From Cryptomeria japonica (Eukaryota > Streptophyta > Pinopsida > Cupressales > Cupressaceae), in NCBI RefSeq assembly GCF_030272615.1, contig NC_081414.1, forward strand, positions 780,370,119 through 780,434,118: a DNA stretch of 64,000 nt. The letters run 5' to 3'. Under the pieces are notes generated by a model. The model saw only the letters and a list, made by a program, of their open reading frames with translations, was not told the DNA's origin and did no database searches. Positions 12,139 to 24,723 of the stretch are shown here, in pieces. Position 1 is the first letter of the stretch; every line of letters starts with the position of its first letter. The position numbers and the translations under genes are program-made.

Positions 12139-13368
12139 TTATAGCAACAACAAAGAAGGAAGACTGGGGGGGTGAATAAGTCTTCACTGAATCTACAAAC
12201 GAAATCCGATAAACTACAGTAACAACAAAGATAATAAAATTAAAATAACAACACACAACACCAAGATTTTGTTGTGGAAAACCTGATTAAGCAAAAAACC
12301 ATGGTCAGAACCTAACCACAATAAGATGATACTTTTTAATAGTATGTGAAAATATTACAATGGGGAATGCACATGCATTCACACACACTACCTAGAGCTC
12401 ACTGCTCAAAAGATAATGGTCTGAAATGCTACACCCCTCAAGGAAGTCTCACGGACTTACATTAATATTCAGACTACAATCCGAAAGAAATGAACTGAAA
12501 GAATAGCATCTCCAAATGCTTCATTATAGTTTTGGTTAAGCATAATTGTTTGCTCTACAACACTAGTCTCTCCTCAATCACAACACTAAAAGATAAGTCA
12601 CTTGATCACACATATATCACTCTCTGATAATGCAGACACAACCACTACTACTAAATTACATGATAATATCACCTATATATACAAATTATCAACCTTGATA
12701 ACAAGGTCGGATAAACACTCAACTCACAATTATAAATTACATCACATGATACAAATATTGACCACCAAACCAATATAACAATTTACATGACATAAAATGG
12801 ACCTAAATCAAATTCCCAAATGCTCAACTTCACTAGAAATCATGCCAAGGTCAACTACAACACGCTACACTAGCAGAAATATTGCATAATATGAAAATCA
12901 TTCCTGCTTCATTAAAAACACCAAAAACTAGCACAATGATCAATGAGGATCACCAAAACAATTAAGGAATGACTAGGAAACACCACCAAGCATGTTAGAA
13001 TCATCAAGAACAGATGCGTCAACACCACTTATCAAATCTTCATCTGTCAACATCTGAAAGCTCAAGAACACAACCAATCAACAACTATCACAAAGAAAGA
13101 TAACTTGTAGAGAACCAAATCATGATCCATCTGAAATGAAGATACAAAAGACCATCCAAAACTATATCCCAAAATCATAGCACAAGATCTAATCACACTA
13201 AAATATACCAGAGGAAAACCTAAACTCTACAAAACAGTGATCAGCAAAAAAAAACTACAAAACCGGATCATAAGATCTTCCCAAACACACTAGAGAAAAT
13301 CACGGGAATATGTTGACATCAATGAAAACACACATCCTAGAAGCATAAATATCCAACAATCACTAACA
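12139..13368 (-). repeat. 3' LTR of element C (left copy)
   Basis: Shares with 17882-19025 the phrases AACAACAAAGAAG, ACTACAGTAACAACAAAGAT, CTACCTAGAGCTCACTGCTC and AACCGGATCATAAGATCTT. The minus-strand C run of the LTR 3' end appears as GGGGGGGTGAATAAG near 12166. Confidence 0.85.
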
Positions 13369-13690
13369 ATCTCCCCCTTTGGCATTCATGGCAACATATT
13401 AATGTGAAAAAAGTCAATGCAAAGAAAGAAGATATCTCCAGCAAACTCCATCTAAGATCAAGACATATAAAGAATTTTTTCACATGATCTCTCTCCCCCT
13501 TTGACAATAATGTCAAAGATCTAAAAATAGAAAACCAAACTCATGATTCTCTCTCTCCAAAATAGAAACATGAATTTTAGGAGTCATTTCCCCTAAAACA
13601 CAGACTACTCCACTAGAGGAGTAGCACCAAATCGTCAATCTAGATAAACAGATAAGTATCTAAAGTCCACCAGATTAATGCAACTCAATG
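13369..13690 (-). other. Element C 3' tail with polypurine tract
   Basis: CTCCCCCTTTGGCATTCATG at 13371-13390 is, on the minus strand, a CAAAGGGGGAG tract next to the LTR start. A second similar tract (CTCCCCCTTTGACA) lies near 13492. No coding frame. Confidence 0.7.
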
Positions 13691-15380
13691 CATCTAGTTC
13701 TCAATAAGAGGGGTAGATACCCCTAACTTGTCTCTCAAATAGACAAATGTACTATAGGCAAAGGCTTAGTGAAAATATCAGTTATTTTTTCCATTGTAGA
13801 TACATACTCTAGCTTCACCTTCTCTTCACTAACTTGCTCTCTAAAGTAATTATATTTGATTGACAAATGCTTAGTCTTTGAATGTTACACCAGATTCTTT
13901 GACATGTTAATAGCATTGGAATTATAATAATAAATGATAGTAGGCTCATCATAGATAACTCTGATATCCTTCAACATTTACTTCATCCAAAATACATGTG
14001 CGCAATTACTAGTAGCAACAATGTACTCAACTTCAATAGTAGATAAGGATACTGAATCTTGTTTCTTACTAGCCCATGAAAACAACTTCTTTTCCAAAAA
14101 AGAATGCTCCTCTAGTAGTTCTACTTCGGTCATCAACATCACCAACCCAATCAGCATCAGTGTAAGCACATAGCATGAAATCATCATTCCGCAGATACCA
14201 TAAACCATCTCCATAGTTCCCTTCAGGTATCTAAATATCCTCTTCACAACAGTGACATGACTGTTTTTCGAGTCATCTTGATATCTAGCAGCCATGCATA
14301 CAACATGCATAATGCCTGGTCTAGTATGAGTAAGATATAGAAGTCCTCTAACCATACATATGTACAAACTCTGATTAGCTTTTGAAGATTTATCATTCTT
14401 AGATAATTTGCATACAGTCACCATAGGAGTTCCAACCAGTTTGGAATCATATAACCCAAACTTCTTTAGGGATTCCTTCACATACTTTGTTTGAGATATC
14501 AATATACCTTTTTCAACCTATGAAATCTACAAACCTAAGAAAAATTTCATCTCACCAATCATAGATATCTCAAATTCTTTCTACATATCACCGACAAACT
14601 TCATACTCAAGTCATCATCACCTCCAGAGATAATATCATCAACAAAGACTTCAACAATTAGGATGTTATCATTCTCAATCTTAAAGTACATATTACTATT
14701 AGTGGCACCTTTACTAAATCCCCATTTTAATAAATATTTATCTAGTCTATCATACCAGGCTTTTGGGGCTTTCTTCAATCCATAAAGGGATTTCTTTATT
14801 TTACATACCATGTCTCCATCATCTGACAATGAAAATCCATTAGGTTGCTCAATGTAGACTTCTTCCTCAATACCACTATTCAAAAAGGCAGATTTAACAT
14901 CCATCTAATATACCTTGAAATTTTTATAAGCAGCATATGTAAGCAATAATCTAACAACTTCAAGTTTATCCACCGAAGAAATAGTATCCTCATAGTTAAT
15001 TACTTCTTTCTATGAATATCCTTTGCAAACTAGTATAGCTTTATTTATGATAACTTCACCGCCTTCATTCAATTTTTTCATGAATACCCATTTAGTACCA
15101 ATAACATTCTTATTCTTAGGTATAGGCACAAGCTCCCATGTATAATTCTTTTCAATTTGATCTAATTCTTCTTCCATAGCTCTCATCCAATTTTCACCTT
15201 TACAGGCTTCAACAACATCTTTAGGTTCAACTTTAGAAATTGAACATACTTCTTTAGCAGATAACCTTCTTTGAGTCATCACACCTTTATTCTTATCAAG
15301 AATAATATAATTTTTAGATTGATTCAATCTTACATACCTCAAAGTCTTCTAATTGTTCTGATTTTTTCAGGTGCTTGCAC
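13691..15380 (-). pseudogene. Element C reverse transcriptase-RNase H part
   Basis: On the minus strand the frame shows NVIGTKWVFMKKLNEGG and LVCKGYS, then MDVKSAFLNS at about 14904 (motif A Asp kept), EEEVYIEQPNGFSL, LYGLKKAPKAWYDRLD, and FVDDIISGG (motif C kept). RNase H follows with LSTIEVEYIVATSNCAHVFW and TKPLP. It is split by stops (for example around 14580 and 14910) and by frame changes in the RNase H region. RT catalytic residues survive, but the frame does not. Confidence 0.87.
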
Positions 15381-17850
15381 CTCTTTAGCAACAACATCTG
15401 GGTTGACTATCTCTACTAGATCATTCTGCTTAGGTTCTTCAATTTGCATAGGGGCTAAAACAATATGTTGTACATCATCATATCAAAATTCTTTGATCTC
15501 TTTCCCAAGGTTCTCATCCATCTTCACATTTGCACTCTCCATTGTCTTTCTCGATCTCTTATTGTAGCACCAGCAGGCTTTCCTATTTGTAGAATATCCC
15601 AAAAAAATTCCTTGATCACTTCTAGTATCAAACTTGCCTATGTCCTCATCTCTCTTGATATAACATTTTCTACCAAATACTCTAAAATATCTCATAGTAG
15701 GAACATGACCAAGCCATAGCTCATAAGGAGTGTTTCTGGTATCACCTTTAATATGAATTATGTTGAATGTGTAAACAACACTGCTAATAGCTTCTCTCTA
15801 GTAGATCTTCAGAACATTTCCTTCAATCATCATAGTCCTCGCAACATCCAAGACAATTATTTTCTTCCTTTCAACAACTCCATTCTGTCAAGGGTTTCTA
15901 GGAGCATATATTTGTCTTCTAATTCAGTATTCTCACAGAATGAATTGAAATTACCATAGAAAAATTCTCCACCTCTATCAGATCTCAGACATTTTACCTT
16001 TAAAATAGACTCAGTCTCCACCTTAGCTTTGAATATCTTGAATTTTTCCAATGCTTCTGATTTCTCCTTCAAAAAGATAACCCACATCATCTTGAAATAG
16101 TCATCAATTAGCAACATAAAATATCTATCACCCTACACATTTTTAAGATTTGTAAGTCCACATAGGCTAGTATGCACAAGATATAGCAATCCATCAGATG
16201 TATATTATTTACTCTTAAAATAAATTCTTGTTTTCTTACCCAACTAAAATTCCTTACATACCATATTAGCAATCTTAACAATCTTAGGTAGATCTCTAAC
16301 ATCTTGTGTAGAATAGATCTTAATCATTGAATGAGAATTTACATGACACATTCTCCTATTCCACAACCAACTCTCATCAATCTAAGAAATCAAACAAATT
16401 TTCTCATCGGCAATCAAATGGATAATATTATGTTCAGCCTTAGTTCCAGATGCAATCTCTATACCGGAGGCATTTAGGATCTTGCATTTTGCATCCTTGA
16501 ACTGTAGATCATAACCTTTGTCAACCATTTGTCCATCACTCAAAGGATTATGCTTCAAATCTTCAACATACAAGACATCATTAGTATTATTCTTACTTTC
16601 AAAGGATATAGAACCTCTCCCATGGATTACACAAGCTTTGTCATCTCCAAATCTAACTATTCTACCATCATATCTTTCCATACTCATAAATTTGGTTTTA
16701 TCACTGGACATGTGATGTACACAACCACTATCAATTACCCATTCATCATTCTCTTCAACTTTAGCAGCTAAATCCTTCTCTTCAATAGTACAATTTGTGG
16801 AATCAATAGGTATGCATCCATCTAGCTTAATGAAAAGGAATACAACTTTATCTCCTTCTAATTCTTCATCTTTAATACCTTCATCACCAGCATAATAATA
16901 GTTCTTCTGATTCCTATAATGCTTATCAAACTTATCATTCCTGTCATACTTAGCCATTCTCTTCAAGCATCTAGAAGCAAAATGTCCTATCTTATTACAT
17001 TAAAAACATTTTAGAGGCATGTTTCCATCGTACTTGTTAGCCCCTTTAGGTAAGCTCTAGGCAATCAATGCTTAAAGTTGATCTAGCTATCTTTCTTTCT
17101 CTTCTATCTCTCTTCTCTCTCTCTCTCATATCTAGATATTTTGAACTCATCAAGATCATACTTCTACTTACCAGATATAGATGTTGATTCTCTAAATGTT
17201 GTCTCATATTTTCCATGTGATTCTCCAAATTCCCTTAGCTCAAATGAAACAATCTTTCCAACCATCATATCTCTCATAACTATAGTCACACTCCAAATCT
17301 CATCAATAGTAGCAACCTTATGTTTCTAAGCAGAAGGAAAAGATCTCAGTACCTTAGCAACAATTTCATCTTCTTCAATGGTTCCACTGACACATTTGAT
17401 ACCTAAGACAAGGTCATCCACCTTAGCCATGAAAGAGTGTATGTTCTCATCATCTCCCATCTTCAATGTCTCATATTTTCTTTCAAACTCTGCAACATAA
17501 CAACTTTCACTTGTTTATCTCCTTCATAAAGGATTTTAATAATTTCCCATATCTCATGTGCGGTCTAAAGTCCCATTACATTTGTCATATTAGAATCAGT
17601 CAAGGCACTAAGAAATGGCTCTTTCACTCTAATATTATGTTCATCTTCCTTGATCTCATCAGCAGTAGTCAGTCCATTCAGAGGAGAAAAATAGGCATTA
17701 TTTGTAATCTTCTAGTAATCTTCACCAAGACATTTCAAGTGCACTTCCATCCAATTGTTCCATATAGCATAGTTACTTCCATCAAATGGACAATCCTTCT
17801 TAAAGATAACACCTTGAGCTTCAATCCCAAATCTCCTCAAGTGATTAAGT
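15381..17850 (-). pseudogene. Element C gag-protease-integrase part
   Basis: Read leftwards from about 17830: FDGSNYAIWNNWMEVHLKCL (UBN2 Gag start), a knuckle region near 17000 (C-X2-C with one Cys codon lost, then CNKIGHFASRC), and protease WVIDSGCVHHMSSDKTKF near 16735 (D-S-G kept). The integrase zinc part is ESWLWNRRMCH near 16370; the core has LLIDDYFKMMWV and LRSDRGGEF near 15990. The INT C-terminus reads GKFDTRSDQGIFLGYS. Many stops and shifts, heaviest in Gag. Confidence 0.85.
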
Positions 17851-17862
17851 TTCTACTAGAGG

Positions 17863-17880
17863 ATCTAGCTCTAATACCAA
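17863..17880 (-). other. Primer binding site of element C (Met tRNA type)
   Basis: On the minus strand this reads TTGGTATTAGAGCTAGAT directly after the LTR end GCTAACA. It matches the TGGTATCAGAGC primer site with one C-to-T change. Confidence 0.85.
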
Positions 17881-17881
17881 T

Positions 17882-19025
17882 TGTTAGCAATAACAAAGAA
17901 GAAAGACTGAGAAGGGGGGGTGAATTAGTCTTCACTAGATCTACAAACTTAATAAAAAAAATAGATTTGATAAACTACAGTAACAACAAAGATAAGAAAA
18001 TTGAAAGCACAACACACAACACAAAGATTTTGACATGGAAAATCCAGTTAAGCGAAAAAACATGGTGGGAACCTACCCAAAGTAAGATGATACTCTACAA
18101 TAGTATGTGAAATCATTACAATGGGGAATGCACATCCATTCAGGCACACTACCTAGAGCTCACTGCTCAAAAGATAATTTCATGGAAGGATACAACCCTC
18201 TGGGAAGTCTCACTAACTTACAATAAGAATAAGACTACCATCCAAAAGAAATGAACTAAAAGAATAGCATCTCCAAATGCTTGATTACAGTTCTGGTTAA
18301 GTACAGTTGTCTTCTCTGCAACACCAATCTCTCCTTAATCACAACATTGAAAGATGAATCAATTGATCACACATATACCAATCTCTAATAATGCATAAAC
18401 AACCACTACTACTAAATTACATGAAAATATCCCCTATATATACAAATCATCAACTTGGATAACAAGGTCAGCTAAATGCTCAAATTTACTAGAAATCATG
18501 GTAAGATCAACCGCAACATTCTACACCACCATACATACTGTATAGCACAGAAATTATCATTGGTTCATTAAAACCACCAAAAAATTGCACAATGATCAAT
18601 GCGGGTCACCAAAACAAATAGGACACAACTAGGAAACACTAGCAAGAACATTAGAATTATCAAGAATAGCTATCCCAACACCACTTATTAAATCTTCATC
18701 TGTCAACATGCAAAAGCTCAAGAACACAACCAATCAACAACCGTCATGAAGAAAGATAACTTACAGAGAACCAAATCATGATCCATATAAAATGAAGATA
18801 CACAATACCATCCCAAATAATATCCCAAAATCACAACACAAGATCTGATCACATTGGAATATACAGGAGGAAAGCCCGAACTTTGCAAAGTAGTGATCAG
18901 CAAAACAAAACTGCAAAACCGGATCATAAGATCTTCCCAAACACATCAAATTAAATCACATAAATATGTCGACATGAATGACAACAACATATCCTAGCAG
19001 GATCAATGACCAAAAATCTCCAACA
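17882..19025 (-). repeat. 5' LTR of element C (right copy)
   Basis: Pairs with 12139-13368. Starts (plus strand) TGTTAGCAATAAC and contains GGGGGGGTGAATTAG near 17915 and CTACCTAGAGCTCACTGCTC near 18150. It ends near CTCCAACA. It is about 85 bp shorter than the left copy, so small deletions have occurred. Confidence 0.85.
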
Positions 19026-19790
19026 ACAACTTCTACCCACTTGGTTACATAATTAATACAAATCAAGATATATTCTTTGTTCTTAGAGTGAAGATTAATT
19101 TGTCCCACAAAATTGAGACCCCTTTTTTCAAAGGGCTCAGTGGATAACTAAGGATGTAGAGGAATTTCATATAAATACATGAGATGACCCATGTGTTGAA
19201 ACTTTTACTAATGCTAAAATATCTTTTGCAATCTTTATGGATCATAGGTCAATAATATCTAATGGTAAGGATTTTTTGGTGGTCCTTTGAGTTACAAAAT
19301 AACCTCTGCAAGGCTCATAATGGCATGAACAAAGTATATGGAAGACATCATCCTCAATTACATATCACTTAATGACATCATCAATGTTGGTACAAAAGAG
19401 CATCCCATTGATCCACATGTATTGATCACTAAGGACAACAAGCTTGCATCCTTCCTTGGATAAAAAGTGTGGAGGAAATTGGTATGTGGTCCTAAATAGT
19501 TTGCAATGTCTACAAACCACCACATACTCTTTACTAAAATAGCAAAGAGATGTTCATATAGAAAAATATCATCAACTAACACAAGTTCATCTTATTTCTA
19601 CAACCTAGATAAAAGGTCTACAACCACATTTTCTCAATCAAGCTTATCAAGTATATTTATATCAAATTCTTGCAATAAAAATAACCATCTAATCACTCTT
19701 CCTATTATTTCTCATTTATTCATTAAGAATCTTATTGTAGAGTGATCAATATGAATAAAAATCTTATAACTAGTAATGTAATGACATTTT
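19026..19790 (-). pseudogene. Gypsy element D RNase H and integrase, upstream part
   Basis: Read leftwards from about 19790. The RNase H end gives HYITSYKIFIHIDHSTIRFL, MNKEIIGRVIRWLFLLQEFD and ENVVVDLLSR. A linker with LFAILVKSMWWFVDIANYLG follows. The integrase core start is EPFEKRGLNFVGQINLHSK, then YVTKWVE beside element C. The first catalytic position reads N instead of D in the usual DFVG. The RT itself is missing to the right, so D is truncated there as well as split by C. Confidence 0.78.
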
Positions 19791-20879
19791 ATTCACTCCA
19801 AATATTGTCTGTGTGAAAAGTGGACTTGTATCTGTATTTGTATCTAAATACACAACACTTCAATTAAGTCATTGGATGCATGGTTAGTAAATCAATAATC
19901 AATAATGAACAATAAACCATTACAAAGTGACCTATTGCCTTCTAGTAGATGTGGGTTTAGTCTTGCTCCCAAATTTCATATGCAATACTAGTGACTAGAC
20001 AACACCTAAATGGACGAATGTAATCTATATGAGCATGAATTTTAGCTAAATTAATGCAATATTAAGCTAGATGAATGCAACATTTAAGCTAGATATGCAT
20101 GATTAATCTAACACGATTTAAGCAATATTAAGCTAGATGATTTAATAAGGATGCAATAACGAATATGTAATATCTTAATGTGAAATCTTAGTGAACCTAG
20201 AGAAAAAACAACATAATAACAATATATTCTCCAGGATCCCTGAATGAGAGATGAAAGCCTGAATTTATAGAAAATTCAAAAAGAAACCAATGGCTAAGAT
20301 CAAATGATGATTAGTTGTCAATATTTTCCAAGAGGAAGCACAATCCAGGTGAATTGATGTGATTGTCTATTTTTCTTAGTTTTAAAGGAAATTGAGCTAA
20401 AATTAAGATAAAATCAGAAAATATTGATTTATTCTCTATTTCATTCAATTTTGAGTTTTAATTTTTTTAATTGCTTTCTTTGAGATTTTTCTTCAATTTT
20501 TAATTTGATTTTCAAGATTGTCTCCATTTGATTGCTTTTCTCAAATTTTTATTCCTTTTTTCCAATTAATTCTTTTTTTGATGATTTAGTGGCAAATTGA
20601 TTAATTTAATTAAATATGCTAGGATATTTAATAAAATAAATAGGATAATTGTTTAAAAATGATTTACTTGAAATGATAAATTAATTATATATTTATTTAA
20701 TTAATTTAGAGTGATTTTACAATGTGACATTAATGATTTAAGAAATTAATTGTGTGCTCAAGATTAATTTTAATTATTTTTGGTTAGAACCTTGGTGATG
20801 TTGTCAAGACTAGGGGGTCTATGGTTTAGATGCCCATTTTTAGGGTATTACATTTGCCCCTCTTTGAATTAATGTGTGA
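19791..20879. other. AT-rich spacer, no gene seen
   Basis: Only short frames. A TTAAGCTAGAT motif occurs several times between about 20048 and 20140 with ATGCAA/GCAATA phrases between copies, a small degenerate repeat. Around 20700-20860 the sequence becomes T/A-rich and ends in GGGTATTACATTTGCCCCTC, which resembles an LTR edge, but no partner was found. Confidence 0.35.
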
Positions 20880-21560
20880 GAAGTGCGTTGGTTCAAAGAA
20901 TAGTTAGTCTAGGAGATACTAGTTCTGAACTTGATTGATCACGAACCAGATGAAGAGAGAGGTATTCAGTTTGTTTTGAAGTGATGAAACTGAATAGAGT
21001 TGATTAAAGAGTTAGAAATCCTGAACTTGATTGAACTAGGCCCGATGAAGAGCAAAGATACCGAACTTGAACTTGATTGATCAAGAAGTGGATCTTACTA
21101 ATCTAGGACTTGATTGAACTAGACACAGTGAGCAAAGATAAAATCGATCTTGAACTTGATGGATCAAGACATGATGAGAGAAGATAAATTGTCTACCTTG
21201 ATTTGATGTGATGAAACTAAACACCTTCTTAGATTGGGTGTGTGATCAAAGATACTATTTAAACCCTTGATTGAGTTTAAACGAATAATCAGCTTGATGA
21301 AAAGCGATGAAACTGATTAACATTAAGAGACTAATTCAAATGAAGACAATATCAGGTTTGATTTTATATGACAAAATTGATGCCCCTAGAGATTGATTTG
21401 ATTCAGATGATCGAGAAGCCTTAACTTGATATGAAGTGATCAAATTGAGATGCCCCTAACAATAAGGTCTTGTTAATTTTCTTTGGTTGAAAATATTGTT
21501 GCTCAACTTTAGATGAAGATTTGAAAAATTTCTCAACTTTTGATGATGATGTCATGAGTA
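20880..21560 (+). repeat. Degenerate tandem field based on TTGAACTTGATTGAAC / GATGAAG phrases
   Basis: Phrases such as CTTGATTGA, GATGAAGAG, AAAGATA and TGATGAAACTGA recur at irregular spacing of roughly 50-70 bases, with no open frame across them. It reads like a decayed minisatellite, possibly in a gypsy LTR or leader. Confidence 0.5.
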
Positions 21561-21889
21561 TACCCCCTCGGGAGCAAAATCAAAAGATAGCGAGGGTTGT
21601 GCAGTGACTTCAAGAAATTTTTTGAGTGATGATAAGTTATTTGAGCATAATGATTAATGTTGAAGATTAAAATGAGAGTTGGTTTGAGAATTAAAATTGA
21701 GATTCAGAGCCAAGCACAAATTGAAGAAAAGAATGAGCATTTGATGAAAGCGCTAATTGGTCTCTATTGTGCAAAATTGATTAGGAAGATAATCTTAGAT
21801 TTTGATTTCGATCCAGAAAAATAGAATCAGGACGAGCATATTAACTTAGGGTATAGTTTTCATGTCCATCAAAGCAAGTTAAAAAATTA

Positions 21890-21995
21890 GGGTTTTGGCT
21901 ATATAAGGGGTTTATGTGTCATTTTCAATTCATTTCAAATTCTCTAAGTTTGAAATTTTAAAATTGCTCTACAAAGAAAAATGGCCATTCCGACT
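21890..21995 (+). promoter_or_regulatory. TATA-containing promoter-like segment
   Basis: GGCTATATAAGGGG at about 21897-21910 is followed about 75 bases later by ATG 21983 opening only a 12-codon frame. This could be a retrotransposon LTR promoter or chance. No downstream gene can be tied to it. Confidence 0.25.
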
Positions 21996-22529
21996 AAGGA
22001 GCATCATTTTGAGCACTAGAGATGACATAATCAATCACAAAAATATGACCCAACAGTAAGTGATCCATCTTACGCCTGTTTAATTTCTTAAATTTTGAAT
22101 TTTGGTTTTTTTTTTTGCATTTTAGAGTCATTTAAAGTCTTGTGCCTCGGTTTATCGTGTGGGCTAAGACCATTTTTTGTATGATAAACTGTCTTTTTAG
22201 TGGTTTTTTGTATGGGCATATAGGGTTTTTCATCTGATGTGGTCCCATGTCTTGTACGAAAGTGTGATTGAGTGCCCATTTTATCGTGCGATGTATCATG
22301 TTTTATCATATGGGGATAGTTTGTCATGCTAGATGTAATCCTGATTCGTACGAGTTTCTGCCTGTCTATGAAAACTCGTATGAAAAATAACAGGCATGTT
22401 TGAGGGTCAAAACATCAAATTTTGATTTTGCATTTTGTATGTTTGGATTTGCAAGTATGTTTATCATATTTTTAGCGCAATTTGGAGCACGTGCTGACAG
22501 TGTTTATGTTTGATTTAATAGATTCAGAT

Positions 22530-22720
22530 GTTGGATATCTTGTTTTGATGTGTTTATCCACTGATGATGGGGTTAGTTCACGGTTTATCAGACATAAATA
22601 GGGCCATATTTATTTGTGTGAGTTTGGATACCTTCTTCAAATGCCAAATATCTATGTGAATCATGGGATGTTGATTGCATTAGCAAAGCGGTTTCATTCA
22701 GAGCATAATAGGGTTAGTGC
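22530..22720 (+). pseudogene. Fragment resembling the N-terminal part of a plant mobile domain protein
   Basis: A plus frame reads ...DSDVGYL..., then a stop at about 22599, then LCEFGYLLQMPNIYVNHGML and IALAKRFHSEHNR before diverging. This spacing (small hydrophobic helix, then ALxxRFHxExN) resembles the segment just before FHLPxGE in PMD proteins, but the FHLPxGE part itself is absent. Weak call. The preceding 500 bases hold no recognisable gene. Confidence 0.3.
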
Positions 22721-22889
22721 AGGATCATGGGGGGCCAAAAAGTGGCGATGTGAAAAAAATAGCCTTCTCTACTCACCTAAAAATGGGAAAATCCGTGTTG
22801 AATTTTTGCTTGGCCTAGGTGTCAGTACACCTTGGCATGGTAATTACCCAGGCAAATCGGATATCTGATTTTTATTTGTAATTTTAAAT

Positions 22890-23205
22890 TAAAAAATATA
22901 TTATATAATATATAATGTAATATTATATATTACATGTTATATAATATAATATTATATAAGTTATATAATATAATAATGTATTATATATTATATAATATTA
23001 TATTATAATATATAATATATTATTATATTATATATATTATATAATATAATATAATATTATATATTATATTATATAATATAATATATATTATATTATATAT
23101 TATATAATATATCATTATATTTTATAATATAATACAATACATATTATATAATATAATAATATATTATATAATATATTATTATATTATATAATATAATGTT
23201 ATTTT
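22890..23205. repeat. AT-only low-complexity tract (TATAATAT type)
   Basis: About 315 bases made almost wholly of A and T in short TATAATAT/ATTATATA permutations, largely self-complementary. It lies between two CGGATATC motifs. Could form hairpins; no coding content. Confidence 0.9.
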
Positions 23206-23559
23206 AAAATAATTTAAGTATAAAAATCGGATATCCAATTTTCTAAGACAATATATTTCGACAGTGATAACACGTGAGTCATTTTTCACCGACGGTCAAC
23301 TCGATTTTATAAAAATGTGATATCTGATTGTATCCGATATCTAGTGTTTTGGCCAAAAATTGCTAAAAAATAGATTGAAAAGTAAGATTTTTATTGTTTC
23401 CAATCATTTTCATTCAATTTTTGTATTTTTTGTTAATGTTTATTTGATTTTTCATTGAAAATATGGTTTTTTAATGAAAAATAGGTTTTTTTAAATCAAA
23501 TACAAAATTATTTAAATTTGTTAACTAAATTCAATTGTTTACATTCAATTAGGTTAAAA

Positions 23560-24562
23560 ATGGGGGATAACAATGAAAACATTGATGAACCACAACTGCA
23601 ACAACCAAACCCTCCTTTGTCAAACCCCCCTCAATTCAGGATTTGATTGCACAAAATTTGAATGAATTGAGGGGGATTGCAGATGTATATCATAGGATCC
23701 CTCGTCTAAACCCAATTTTTGATCCTCTCATGTCGATCATAAAGAGTATGGAAACCATGACTGAGGAGCACAATGTCGCCCTTTTGTGGCAAGATTCTAT
23801 GAGGGAATAATATGCAGATGGCTTGTTGTATAAGGATATCAAGGATCTCAAGATATTGAAAGCCGATATCACCTCATTATTTATGAATCCCTACATTGGT
23901 TAACCCGTAGACCCCAAAAAACAAAACTTTCTATTAAATGGTGCACAAATGATGGTATTGTGAAAAAATTTTGGGATCGTTGGTGGATGGTTTTTGACAA
24001 ACCACCCAACAACAATCTTGATGTCCCCTTCTATTTCATAAAAACATTGTATGCTGATTTTGTTTTACGCAAACATGTGAACTACTTTGACATCCAACAT
24101 TTCCAGGGTGTGAGTTTAGTTATGCCCCAAAATAGACCTGGGGTAGTTAGAGTAGTCCAGGACCCATATGTCCTCCCTCCTACTATTGATCCCGCACCTC
24201 AAGTACAAAATCCAAATATCATTTGTGAGGTGTCTTCATAGACCATATCGGCTATTCACTCTTTGAGTAGCCTTTTGGTTTCTCAGCCTAGGTCAGTAGC
24301 TCAGCCTACTTTTGATGTTAGCGATGCATCAAGTGGCATTGACATGTCATCCTCGGCTCCACACATATGTGTGCCCCATAGTTGTGTCATGTGTGGGCAT
24401 GTTTGCTTGGGTCTAGTTGAATAGCCAGTTGATCCTCCTATGGATAGTGTACCCATTATGTGCATGCAAAAACCATGTTGCCAAAAAAAAAGTTCATCAA
24501 TAGACCTGCATTTTCAACACATCCTTAATATACACATAACAAACTTGAACATTAAGGTTTAA
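23560..24562 (+). pseudogene. ORF of unknown family converging on the transposase-like gene
   Basis: ATG 23560 opens a Pro/Gln-rich start (MGDNNENIDEPQLQQPNPP). A frameshift in the C run near 23628 leads to IQDLIAQNLNELRGIADVYH and RIPRLNPIFDPLMSIIKSME. After a second shift near 23920 comes KLSIKWCTNDGIVKKFWDRW and NLDVPFYFIKTLYADFVLRK. The tail is Ser/Pro-rich with a Cys/His cluster (CVPHSCVMCGHVCLG, later CMQKPCC) that could bind metal. Stops at 23808, 23901, 24239 and about 24421; last stop 24560-24562. I do not recognise the family. An accessory or DNA-binding protein of the surrounding element is possible (inference from convergent placement only). Confidence 0.5.
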
Positions 24563-24723
24563 TGATCATTGTTTGAAATGAAATGCATGATAAAAAAATA
24601 AGGCACCATTAAAGACCTACTACTCAAGTGTGCCTGAAGGGTCATCTCTTTGCTTAAGAGTATCTAGTATTGCTTCATGATCAGCAGTAGTCACTATCCA
24701 TAGCTCTTTGGTCTTTGGTTTTT

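Larger units (their letters stand above)
12139..19025 (-). mobile_element. Element C: inactive copia LTR retrotransposon inserted in gypsy D
   Basis: Minus-strand copia element with LTRs at about 12139-13368 and 17882-19025. A Met-type primer site lies beside the right LTR and a purine tract (seen as CTCCCCCTTTGG) beside the left LTR. Flanking bases ACAAA (12134-12138) and ACAAC (19026-19030) fit a 5-bp target duplication with one later change. Removing C plus one copy joins the two D integrase pieces in frame. The LTR outer end near 13358-13368 and 19025-19028 is uncertain by several bases. Confidence 0.85.

Noticed and set aside
22088-22327. 79-codon minus ORF, Lys/His-rich
   Set aside because: Low-complexity product of a T-rich stretch with repeated TTATCGTG/TTATCATA phrases; no support as a gene.
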